In this document: positions 24,897-32,033 of the stretch, piece by piece
How the letters are laid out: every line of letters starts with the position of its first letter
Numbering within the stretch: the stretch's first letter is position 1
Source: Deltaproteobacteria bacterium
GTDB lineage: Bacteria; Desulfobacterota; Desulfobulbia; Desulfobulbales; Desulfobulbaceae
NCBI GenBank assembly: GCA_024280455.1
Contig: JAJRQC010000127.1
Span: 1-35,808, forward strand
DNA: 35,808 nucleotides
Direction: 5' to 3'
The notes under the pieces: generated by a model
What the model was told of the DNA's origin: nothing
The model's database searches: none
What the model saw: the letters and a program-made list of their open reading frames with translations, nothing else
Translations under genes and position numbers: made by a program

Positions 24897-26009
24897 ATGA
24901 AGCTCAAGTATTACAGTATCTCGCTCCTGGCTGTCACCGCCCTTGCCACCTGGGCTGCGGCAAAAGACGCACCCCTGCCCCTGGGACTGCCCCCGGTCCC
25001 GGTCCCGATCGACAACCTCCAGGATCCGGTAAAAATCAAACTTGGCGACAAACTCTTTAATGACAAACGGTTCAGTGCCACCGGCGAGGTCAGCTGTGCC
25101 ACCTGTCACGCCCCGGAAAAGGCCTTCACCGACAGCCCGCTGTCGGTTTCCGAGGGCATTGAGAAAAAAACCGGAACACGTAATGCGCCTACGGTTATCA
25201 ATGCGGCATTCCTCCATTCCCAGTTCTGGGATGGCCGGGAACCGACTCTGGAATCACAGTCCGGCCAGCCCTTTCTCAATCCGGTTGAACACGGGCTCAA
25301 GGATTACAGCCCGATTCTAAAGATTGTCAGAACCGATCCGGAATATCAGGCCCTGTTCAAGGAAGTTTTCAACAAAGAAGGTAAGGACATTACGATTGAC
25401 GAAGTAGAAAAGGCCATTGCCAGCTTTGAGCGCACCGTCATCTCAGGAGATTCCCCATTTGATCGCTACCACTACGGCAGGGACAAAGGCGCGATGACCG
25501 AGGCGGCCGTCCGTGGATTCAAGGTTTTTGTCGGCCAGGGACGCTGTGTTTCCTGCCATACCATGACCGATACCCATGCCCTGTTTACCGACAACCGGTT
25601 CCATAATCTCGGGGTCAGCTTCAGCGTAATTGATAAGGATCTCAAAGAAATGGCCACCGCATTTACAAAGGCAAAGAGCGAGGGAACAAATGTTGATATT
25701 GCCATCCTGACCAACCAGAACGTTTCGGAACTGGGACGTTTTGCCGTTACCGGCCAGTGGCGGGATATCGGCTCTTTCAAGACCCCGGGCCTGCGTAACG
25801 TTGAGATGACCAGCCCCTACATGCATGACGGCAGCCTGATGACCCTTGATGACGTGGTGGAATTCTATAATCTTGGGGGAATCCTGGAAGAAGGAGATCC
25901 CGTCAACAGTTTCCAGAGTGGCGGCATTCGTCCCCTGAACCTGAGCGATGAGCAGAAAAGTGACCTGGTCCAGTTCCTTGGAGCCCTGACCAGCCCTGAA
26001 TATAAATAA
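24897..26009 (+). CDS. dihaem cytochrome c peroxidase / MauG-family protein
   Basis: 370 residues, with AAGGAG 9 bases before the ATG and a signal peptide (MKLKYYSISLLAVTALATWA). Two CXXCH sites, CATCH at 67-71 and CVSCH at 217-221, lie in the two cytochrome domains of the bacterial CCP/MauG family. Family blocks are present: FNDKRFSATGEVSCATCH, GTRNAPTVINAAF, FWDGREPTLESQ, FKTPGLRNVEMTSPYMHDGS and FYNLGG. Members reduce hydrogen peroxide or carry out MauG-like oxidations in the periplasm; which one applies is not decidable here. It is the first gene of a three-gene operon (14 bases to the next start) with a metallophosphoesterase and a small cytochrome. Confidence 0.9.
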   Translation: MKLKYYSISLLAVTALATWAAAKDAPLPLGLPPVPVPIDNLQDPVKIKLGDKLFNDKRFSATGEVSCATCHAPEKAFTDSPLSVSEGIEKKTGTRNAPTVINAAFLHSQFWDGREPTLESQSGQPFLNPVEHGLKDYSPILKIVRTDPEYQALFKEVFNKEGKDITIDEVEKAIASFERTVISGDSPFDRYHYGRDKGAMTEAAVRGFKVFVGQGRCVSCHTMTDTHALFTDNRFHNLGVSFSVIDKDLKEMATAFTKAKSEGTNVDIAILTNQNVSELGRFAVTGQWRDIGSFKTPGLRNVEMTSPYMHDGSLMTLDDVVEFYNLGGILEEGDPVNSFQSGGIRPLNLSDEQKSDLVQFLGALTSPEYK

Positions 26010-26023
26010 AAAAGGAGTAAGCA

Positions 26024-27088
26024 ATGAAGATCCTTAACCGACGTGATCTCCTCAAAGGTGCAGGAGCACTGGTTGCCGGAGCAACCCTGCCGATCAGTCT
26101 GGTAGAAATGGCCTTTGCAGATTCGAGCCTGAATTTTACCTTTGCCTACATTTCGGATTCCCACATCCAGCAGATCAAGGGCAGCAAATTTGTCCGCAAC
26201 TGGGACCGCGGCCTGATCCGCGCCGTGGCCGAAGCCAACCTGATGAACCCAAGGCCCGACTTTATTTTTTATGGCGGTGATATTGCCCAGCTTGGCAAGA
26301 AATCCGAGATTGACCACGGGCTCGATATTCTTTCCGGGCTCCGTGACAAGGTACACTATGTAATGGGCGAACATGACTATTATCTTGACCTCGGTGAACA
26401 CTGGAAGAAACGGCTCGGCCCTGATCATTACAGTTTTGACCACAAGGGCATGCACTTTGTCGTCCTCAATTCGATCCTCACTTACGACGACTGGACCTAT
26501 GACCGCTGGAAGGATGGTGAAGAGCGGATGGGCGTGATGGCCGGTCTTGACGACCACCGCGGCTCGCCGTTTATGGTCGGTGAAAAACAAAGGGCCTGGC
26601 TTAAAAAAGATCTGGCAAAGGTCGATGTCAACACGCCGGTCACCGTGCTTTCCCATTCGCCCCTGCAGAAGATCTACCGGGGCTGGAACTTCTGGACCGA
26701 AGATGCAGAACAGATTCAGGCGCTGCTGAAGCCCTTTAAAAAGGTCAACGTCTTTTACGGACACGTGCACCAAATCCAGTACAACCAGATCGGCAACATC
26801 AGCTTTCATGCCGCCATGGCCACGGCCTGGCCCTGGCCTTATCCGCAGTCAAATGCCAAGGCCGAAAGTTCACTGCCCAAGCTGACGGTGCAGATGAACC
26901 GGGCCGACCCATTCTTTGAACGCGATGCAACCGGCTGGCAATACATCGATATTCACAGCGGCAACGCGACAATGAATTTCAGTCTGCCGGACAACTCGCC
27001 CCGGACAGTGGCCTTTAATCCTGCCACCGGGCGGCCCGAGGATGTGAAATATCAGCACAACCGCATTCCACCCCAGACCCATTTTTAA
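26024..27088 (+). CDS. Tat-exported metallophosphoesterase with a GEHD site
   Basis: 354 residues; AAGGAG lies 8 bases upstream of the start. The N-terminus has a twin-arginine signal (LNRRDLLKGAGALVAGATLP), so the protein is folded before export. Calcineurin-like phosphoesterase motifs are all present: SDSHI (Asp45, His47), YGGDI (Asp86), GEHD (116-118, where the family usually has GNHD), LSHSP (His211) and GHVH (His247, His249). The Asn-to-Glu change at the metal-bridging position is a notable deviation. It should bind two metal ions and act on a phosphoester outside the cytoplasm; the substrate is unknown. Its position between two c-type cytochrome genes suggests a shared periplasmic process (inference). 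Confidence 0.85.
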   Translation: MKILNRRDLLKGAGALVAGATLPISLVEMAFADSSLNFTFAYISDSHIQQIKGSKFVRNWDRGLIRAVAEANLMNPRPDFIFYGGDIAQLGKKSEIDHGLDILSGLRDKVHYVMGEHDYYLDLGEHWKKRLGPDHYSFDHKGMHFVVLNSILTYDDWTYDRWKDGEERMGVMAGLDDHRGSPFMVGEKQRAWLKKDLAKVDVNTPVTVLSHSPLQKIYRGWNFWTEDAEQIQALLKPFKKVNVFYGHVHQIQYNQIGNISFHAAMATAWPWPYPQSNAKAESSLPKLTVQMNRADPFFERDATGWQYIDIHSGNATMNFSLPDNSPRTVAFNPATGRPEDVKYQHNRIPPQTHF

Positions 27089-27114
27089 AAAAGCGGCGAC
27101 AATAAAAAAATACA

Positions 27115-27150
27115 AACCGGATCCGCCCATGTATGGGCCGGGAACCGGTT
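27115..27150 (+). other. intercistronic hairpin before the small cytochrome gene
   Basis: AACCGG (27115-27120) pairs with CCGGTT (27145-27150), and GCCCAT (27125-27130) with ATGGGC (27133-27138), giving a near-continuous stem. No T run follows. It may stabilise or process the mRNA between the metallophosphoesterase and cytochrome genes; a partial terminator is less likely. Confidence 0.5.
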
Positions 27151-27171
27151 TAAAAGACAAGGAGGTTAGTA

Positions 27172-27585
27172 ATGACGAGCAAAACAGTGACCATGGTTGT
27201 GCTGATAACGGCAGTGCTCTTGATGACCGGCATCCAGGCGGTTCAGGCGGACGAATACACCTCAGCCGATCTGGAACTCTGGCAGAACGAATATGACGCG
27301 GCCGTGAAGAGAGGACGCCAGGTGTTCACCGACCAGAAGCTGGGCACCAACGGTGTGGTTTGCGCCCAGTGCCACCCCAACGCGGCCAACACCCACCCGG
27401 AGACCTACCCGAAATACCAAAAACAACTCGGTAAGGTAGCCACCATGGCCGAAATGATCAACTTCTGCATTATGAACCCGCTGGAAGGTTCGGCTCTGGC
27501 TCTTGACGACCAGCGAATGGTCGACATGCAGGCCTACATCACCAATGAACGAAAAGGTGAATCTCTGGCCCCGGGCAAACACTGA
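27172..27585 (+). CDS. small periplasmic monohaem cytochrome c
   Basis: 137 residues with a very strong ribosome site (AAGGAGG, 7 bases) and a signal peptide (VLITAVLLMTGIQAVQA). The haem site CAQCH is at 64-68. The C-terminal part, MINFCIMNPLEGSAL followed by MVDMQAYITN, matches class I cytochromes of the SoxX/SoxA-like type, with candidate axial Met residues near 115-120 and a free Cys in NFCIM. It probably exchanges electrons with the dihaem peroxidase of the same operon. A hairpin lies in the 83-base gap upstream, so its translation or mRNA stability may be tuned separately. Confidence 0.85.
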   Translation: MTSKTVTMVVLITAVLLMTGIQAVQADEYTSADLELWQNEYDAAVKRGRQVFTDQKLGTNGVVCAQCHPNAANTHPETYPKYQKQLGKVATMAEMINFCIMNPLEGSALALDDQRMVDMQAYITNERKGESLAPGKH

Positions 27586-27606
27586 ACATGGGATTTATAA
27601 TCGCTG

Positions 27607-27733
27607 CCGCTCCATCGGGAGCGGAACAATAGATAAAAGGCTGATCAGCTGAAGGAAGATGAAACTCCCCTGCCCCGGACGGAACGCCACTGGCCATGGG
27701 CAGGATCATCGCCGGCAAAACGCCTTTTGCCGG
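27607..27733. terminator. two hairpins in the convergent gap (weak terminator candidates)
   Basis: CCGCTCC-ATCG-GGAGCGG at 27607-27624 and CCGGCAAAA-CGCC-TTTTGCCGG at 27712-27733 are perfect stems lying between the convergent cytochrome and efflux permease genes. Neither has a proper downstream T run, although the second carries T residues in its arm on both strands. Confidence 0.35.
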
Positions 27734-27738
27734 GGCAT

Positions 27739-28989
27739 TCATAGCGGTTTACTTGCTTTCAAATCAGCTAAAGGCTGGAGCGGCACAACCTGCTCCGGAG
27801 TTGTGCATCCCCCCCCGCAACCGCAGGCGGCATCATGGAGATGTTGACGAAGATGTTCATGTCCGTGGCCATGATCATGGCCCGTGCTGCAGGAATCGGA
27901 AGCGCAGCCGCAGCCATCGCCCTTTCCGAACCAGCCATTCACGATAGTGTACAACGGCCTTACTGAGAGAACAAGCAGCAGCAGAGTTGCCGCAGTCATC
28001 AGCCAGTCGGGCAGTACTTCAGCCGCCTGCCCGACCACGGCTACGGCGGAAATCCCCAAGCCGAGATAGATTGCATCCACAGCCAACCCGCAAAGTACAC
28101 TGACAACGGCAATCGAAGTCAGGTATAAAACCGTGGCCCGTTTTCCGAGCAGTCCGACCAGAACCGACAGGGAGGTCACGTTGGTGGCCGGCCCGACCAG
28201 GAGAAAGACCAGGGCCGTGCCCGGGCTGACTCCTTTCATAATAAAGGCGGCCGCAATCGGCGTTGATGCGGTTGCACAGATATACAGGGGAATACCAAAG
28301 GCGAGCATGAGCAACATTGAAGAGAGGCCGCCGCCCAGGTACCGGGAAATCACATCATCAGGGACCAGCACGGTAATAATCCCGGCCAGCAGGATGCCGA
28401 TGAAAAACCAGCCGGCAAGATCAGCCCAGAGGTCGGTTGCGGCATATTTGATTCCAACCTTGAATTTACTTTGAAAACTATGATGGTTCCGGTGTTCCTC
28501 GGGCGGACAGTCAACCCCGTCACAGCAGTTATCAATCGGACAGCTCAGATCGGGTGTCACCCTATTTTTCGTATCCGGTGGGTTAAAAATATTTTCTGCT
28601 ATGCCGGCGGCAAAGGCGGAAATAAAGGCGGAAATCGGCCGGGCAACGGTCATGATCGGATCAAGCAGAGCCCAGGTAATAGAGATGGAATCCACCCCTG
28701 ATTCCGGGGTTGAGATCAAAAAGGCCGTGGTGGCACCGTTATTAGCTCCCTGTTTTTTCAGAGAAGCAGCCGCCGGCAGCACACCGCAGGAACAGAGCGG
28801 AATCGGAATCCCGAGCAGAGCGGCCTTGAAGACCGAACTGAAACGGCCGCTCCCAAGTTGACGTGCCACATAAGACGGAGATAAAAAGACCTTCAGCAAC
28901 CCTCCGACCAGCAGACCGAATAGAATATAAACAGAAGCCTGCTGGAGAAGATCCCAGGAGGCCAGCAGAATGTTGTATAAAAAAGTCAT
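27739..28989 (-). CDS. SO_0444-type metal (Cu/Zn) efflux permease
   Basis: About 416 residues. The start at 28989 is chosen because GAGG lies 5 bases before it; the previous ATG is adjacent and a start at 29031 has no support. Two permease halves of the DUF318/ArsP-like fold are visible, with the signature GIPIPLCSCGVLPAAASLKKQG split over residues about 75-96 and the second-half GIPLYICATASTPIAAAF plus FLLVGPATNVTS. The central loop has CPIDNCCDGVDCPPEEHRNHH and the C-terminus has HDHGHGHEHLRQHLHDA and CGCGGGC, both likely soft-metal binding. Homologues export copper or zinc; the substrate is inferred. It is co-directional with an ArsR regulator 107 bases upstream. Confidence 0.85.
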   Translation of the reverse strand: MTFLYNILLASWDLLQQASVYILFGLLVGGLLKVFLSPSYVARQLGSGRFSSVFKAALLGIPIPLCSCGVLPAAASLKKQGANNGATTAFLISTPESGVDSISITWALLDPIMTVARPISAFISAFAAGIAENIFNPPDTKNRVTPDLSCPIDNCCDGVDCPPEEHRNHHSFQSKFKVGIKYAATDLWADLAGWFFIGILLAGIITVLVPDDVISRYLGGGLSSMLLMLAFGIPLYICATASTPIAAAFIMKGVSPGTALVFLLVGPATNVTSLSVLVGLLGKRATVLYLTSIAVVSVLCGLAVDAIYLGLGISAVAVVGQAAEVLPDWLMTAATLLLLVLSVRPLYTIVNGWFGKGDGCGCASDSCSTGHDHGHGHEHLRQHLHDAACGCGGGCTTPEQVVPLQPLADLKASKPL

Positions 28990-29096
28990 CATGACCTCAA
29001 AAAAACACTCCCCCCACGTCCAGGCCAACACATTGTAACCGACAGGAGCAGCAATAGTTTATGTTTAGTTAGTGAAGCTGGAAGCTCCAAATGAGT

Positions 29097-29474
29097 CTAC
29101 TCTTCCCGCAGATGTTCCAGAGCCAGACGAATTAAGGCCCGAACATGATCATCATCCAGGCGATAATACAGCACAGGCCCCTCACGACGGTTAGCAACCA
29201 GATGCAACCCCCTGAGCTGACGCAGCTGATGACTGACTGCAGATTCGGTTACCCCGATAAACTGCGCCAGATCGCAGACACACATCTCTTCCCGGTCCAG
29301 GGCCCACAAAATTCGCAACCGGTTGGGATCTCCCATTGCCTTGAACAGGGTGGCAAGCTTCTCATTCTCCCTAGAGGCAAGAGCATACTCATGAGCCGCA
29401 TCAACACGATCCTGATGGATACAGCGGCACCGGCACTGCTCCCCCTGCACAATAACTGTCCTTCCTTTTTCCAT
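29097..29474 (-). CDS. ArsR/SmtB-family metal-sensing repressor
   Basis: 125 residues from the ATG at 29474. This start is preferred over a GTG at 29543 because the operator and -10 box fall between the two. The winged helix is clear: LFKAMGDPNRLRILWALD, MCVCDLAQFIGVTESAVSHQ (recognition helix) and REGPVLYYRLDD. Possible metal ligands are the N-terminal CRCRCIH (Cys14, 16, 18), the alpha-3 CVCD (Cys65, 67) and a C-terminal DDDHVRALIRLALEHLREE like the alpha-5 zinc site. This combination is like CadC-type sensors of Cd, Pb or Zn. It should repress itself and the downstream efflux permease. Confidence 0.9.
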   Translation of the reverse strand: MEKGRTVIVQGEQCRCRCIHQDRVDAAHEYALASRENEKLATLFKAMGDPNRLRILWALDREEMCVCDLAQFIGVTESAVSHQLRQLRGLHLVANRREGPVLYYRLDDDHVRALIRLALEHLREE

Positions 29475-29481
29475 ATCCTCG

Positions 29482-29503
29482 CATATGATCAATTGTTCAT
29501 ATG
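29482..29503 (-). promoter_or_regulatory. ArsR/SmtB operator (imperfect palindrome)
   Basis: On the minus strand, CATATGAACA-AT-TGATCATATG is a 10-2-10 inverted repeat with one mismatched pair, close to the ATATGAACA-type sites bound by SmtB/CadC-family repressors. It overlaps the -10 box of the promoter, a position suited to repression. Confidence 0.7.
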
Positions 29504-29530
29504 AATAAACAAGAATCAACTTCTTGTCAA
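29502..29530 (-). promoter_or_regulatory. sigma-70 promoter of the arsR-permease unit
   Basis: Minus strand: perfect -35 TTGACA (29530-29525), a 17-base spacer and a weak -10 TATTCA (29507-29502) that overlaps the repressor palindrome. Transcription would start near 29495, upstream of the ATG at 29474. Confidence 0.55.
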
Positions 29531-29543
29531 CCCTTCTCTTCAC

Positions 29544-30092
29544 TACTCATCTCTCAAGAGGAGACGGTTTCATCATAAATTTCCATTTAAAAAAAAACGA
29601 TAATTAAAATTATCCATCCATGGGCTTTAAAATAATAATCGAGCAGACCCGTGCCAGGCAGCCTTCGCAAAACAATACAAAACGTAAAAAACCACGGAAC
29701 AACGAAACCAATCTCAAGATATTTTCACTTTCTTCTTAACAAATCCTCTCAACTCAAGCCTCGAGAAGAACAGCGTTACGACTAACATTTTATGATCACT
29801 ACAAATAAAAAAAACATTGCGCTGCAACATTTTCCGTCAATCGTGTCGTTTTTTCGCTACAAATACCACAGTGTGCTCTTGTTTTTTTTATCATACTTTG
29901 TCATATTGTCCCATAAAAAGTATCCATTCGAGAATTCTCAACTCAGAATCCAGCTTCCTGCAGGGGTTATGTATAGTTGAGAAAACACTGAGCAATATCT
30001 TTAGTGTCACAACAATAGAGACGGCTTCCCGGATTTTTCAGGAGAAACAACGACGATTAAACGTATTTTCTTATAGGAGGAAAACAGGAAAT
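29544..30092. other. AT-rich intergenic region upstream of the second heptahaem gene
   Basis: No ORF here has a ribosome site and family signature. A possible plus-strand promoter is TTGAGA (29977-29982), 17 bases, TTTAGT (30000-30005). I found no -24/-12 sigma-54 site like the one upstream of the first paralogue. No c-di-GMP (GEMM) riboswitch core was found. Confidence 0.4.
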
Positions 30093-30173
30093 ATGCGTTT
30101 ACAGCTGGAGTCGGTTACGACACGAAACCAAGGCGACTCCTCTTTTTTACCCTGCAGAATGGTTGCCGGTTAA
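30093..30173 (+). CDS. possible leader peptide (26 residues)
   Basis: Short ORF MRLQLESVTTRNQGDSSFLP..., preceded by TAGGAGG 13 bases upstream and AGGA closer in. It overlaps a terminator-like hairpin (30107-30148) and ends 75 bases before the second heptahaem cytochrome. This arrangement would allow translation-coupled attenuation, but the peptide has no regulatory run of one amino acid. No family match is recognised. Confidence 0.3.
   Translation: MRLQLESVTTRNQGDSSFLPCRMVAG
30107..30148 (+). terminator. leader terminator / attenuator-like hairpin
   Basis: GGAGTCG (30107-30113) pairs with CGACTCC (30134-30140) and is followed by TCTTTTTT. The form is that of a Rho-independent terminator with a 20-base loop. 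It lies 100 bases upstream of the cytochrome start and inside a small ORF. A second stem, CATCTTTTTC/GAAAAAGATG (30189-30226), follows before the ribosome site. Confidence 0.55.
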
Positions 30174-30248
30174 GAAAGAGGAACTTACCATCTTTTTCAC
30201 AACAAAAAAAGCAAGCGAAAAAGATGAGATCAAAAAAAAGGAGAGGAA

Positions 30249-31841
30249 ATGACGATTAAAAACATTCTGATTGGAACCGCCGTTGCGATCGGGGTCTGCG
30301 GGTTTGCTCAATTCAGCCTTGCAGAAAGCGCTTTCCATGAAACCCATGTCCATGGGGCAAAAGGAGATCTCGGCCTGAGCTGCTGGGACTGTCATCCGTC
30401 AGGCGGGGGGCCGGGATTCCAAACCCCTCCCCCGGAAGCATGCATTCCCTGTCACAGCCCTGATGGGGCTTATGACGGCCTGATGGATGAGAATATCGGC
30501 GCCTACCAACGATCAAACTGGTCAACAGCCGATGGCGACGTATCAAAAATCTATGATGCCGACGGTAACCTGCGACCGGGAAAAGAAGACTGGTGCCTCG
30601 GCTGTCACGATGACGGCCATTCCGTGGTTCAGGGTGTTGCAGCATCAAATATTGCCGGCATGACCCTGAACGGAACATGGCAGTCGCCCCAGGGCGTTGT
30701 CGACACCGGCCTGACAGGGGTGGAAAACCTGATCGACGGTGATATCACCACCGGTAATGATGCCGGCACCCTGAAAGAGTTAATCTTCGATCTGGGCAGT
30801 GAAACAACCATCACCCATATCAGATTGTACAACTCAGGATCCAGGAAATACCGCATGGAAGTCTGGGCCGGCAACGACCTCAACGAGTGGACCAGGGTTC
30901 AGTGGGGCCGCAAAATCATGGCTGCCAAACCCTTCTGGGACATACTTCCGGCCCAGCAATGGTTTGAAACCAGACTGGATAAATTCGGCTCTTTTCGCTA
31001 CATCAAACTGATTAAAGAGGTGGAGAAAGAAGTTATCGCCGGTGCCCTGCGCGAATTTGAGTACAAGGCGGATATCTCCTACGGATACAACGTCAACGGT
31101 CACAAGATCACCTGCGACAACTGTCATGACACAAGCAGCATGCACATTGACGGTATTGCCAGAACCTATAAGGCGGATCTGAACAACTATGCCGAGGGCT
31201 ATCGTTTTGCCGACATGATTCTTGACTCCGGCGAGGTAGTTCCGGCCCTTGAAATCCCCAGGGTCGGCGTCAACTGGCAGGAAACTCCGCGGACCGACAA
31301 CGATTTTGCCCTCTGTTTCAGCTGCCACAACAAGTATGATCTCCTTGGTGACGCCGACGGCGAAGGTCCTTTCCAGAAAAATCCTCTGCAGACCAACTTC
31401 AGAGACGATGAAAACGTTGATGAAAACGGTAATCCGACCAATGCCCACCAGCGCCACCTGCGCGGCCGTGGCCCTTACGGCAACTCCGCAGACTGGGATT
31501 CGGACTGGAACGGTATCCCGGATTCACCGCAAAGCTGTCCCGCCTGCCATAATGTACACGGGTCACCGAACCCGGTCATGACCAGGCATGGAGAGCTGGT
31601 CTCCACCCCGGGAACCCTGGACCGGGTTCCCATGTTCAACTTCCAGTACAAAAATATGGATGGCGACATTGACCCGGACCTGATGGACACCATGTCCAGC
31701 AGTGGCGGAGAATCTCAATTCTTCCGGGCCGGACCAGCCAAGATCGAAAGAAACAATACCTGCAGAATGTGTCACAACGACAAGAAATCATACAACCGTA
31801 CCGCCACATCCATCCCGCTGCCCGGACAGGGGCCGCAATAA
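30249..31841 (+). CDS. exported heptahaem c-type cytochrome with an inserted discoidin-like domain (paralogue 2)
   Basis: 530 residues, ribosome site GGAGAGG, signal peptide MTIKNILIGTAVAIGVCGFA. CXXCH sites start at Cys45, 65, 116, 289, 356, 430 and 505; the last three are at exactly the same positions as in paralogue 1. Shared blocks include CIPCHSPDGAYDG, NDFALCF-x-CH, DPLQTNFR/NPLQTNFR, DWDSDWxGxPDSP, CxACHNVHGSP and MTRHGEL. A discoidin-like segment (about 143-273: LIFDLGSETTITHIRLYNSG, MEVWAGNDLNEW, FRYIKLIKEVEKE, LREFEYK) lies between haems 3 and 4. It is probably a periplasmic or surface electron carrier. It has its own leader with a terminator-like hairpin upstream and a strong terminator downstream, so it is a single-gene unit. 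Confidence 0.88.
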   Translation: MTIKNILIGTAVAIGVCGFAQFSLAESAFHETHVHGAKGDLGLSCWDCHPSGGGPGFQTPPPEACIPCHSPDGAYDGLMDENIGAYQRSNWSTADGDVSKIYDADGNLRPGKEDWCLGCHDDGHSVVQGVAASNIAGMTLNGTWQSPQGVVDTGLTGVENLIDGDITTGNDAGTLKELIFDLGSETTITHIRLYNSGSRKYRMEVWAGNDLNEWTRVQWGRKIMAAKPFWDILPAQQWFETRLDKFGSFRYIKLIKEVEKEVIAGALREFEYKADISYGYNVNGHKITCDNCHDTSSMHIDGIARTYKADLNNYAEGYRFADMILDSGEVVPALEIPRVGVNWQETPRTDNDFALCFSCHNKYDLLGDADGEGPFQKNPLQTNFRDDENVDENGNPTNAHQRHLRGRGPYGNSADWDSDWNGIPDSPQSCPACHNVHGSPNPVMTRHGELVSTPGTLDRVPMFNFQYKNMDGDIDPDLMDTMSSSGGESQFFRAGPAKIERNNTCRMCHNDKKSYNRTATSIPLPGQGPQ

Positions 31842-31864
31842 CGGGAAGTAGTCTGCCTGAACCA

Positions 31865-31910
31865 AAAGAGCCGAGGCGGATACTCCGCCTCGGCTCTTTC
31901 ATTTTTTTAT
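31865..31910 (+). terminator. strong Rho-independent terminator after the second heptahaem gene
   Basis: A perfect 16-bp stem (31865-31880 with 31884-31899; core GAGCCGAGGCGGA) with a 3-base loop is followed by CATTTTTTT. It ends the cytochrome transcript 24 bases after its stop. It may also help stop the converging radical SAM operon. Confidence 0.9.
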
Positions 31911-32033
31911 CAATGCTGTTGCCTTGATCTTCAAGAACAGGCCCATCAACAGCTAAAAACCATGTGGTTTGCACTCACGTATTCAGATTTTTACCTAACG
32001 TCGGCAAATCCAGAAGCCAAGGCCTCAATATTT

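Noticed and set aside
25865-26809. 314-residue minus-strand ORF opposite the peroxidase/phosphoesterase genes
   Set aside because: Spans the junction of two real plus-strand genes and has no recognisable domain.
29980-30180. c-di-GMP (GEMM-I) riboswitch in the leader of the second cytochrome
   Set aside because: Such switches often precede multihaem cytochromes, and GGTTGCCGGTT looked suggestive, but the conserved GACGCAAAGC core is absent.
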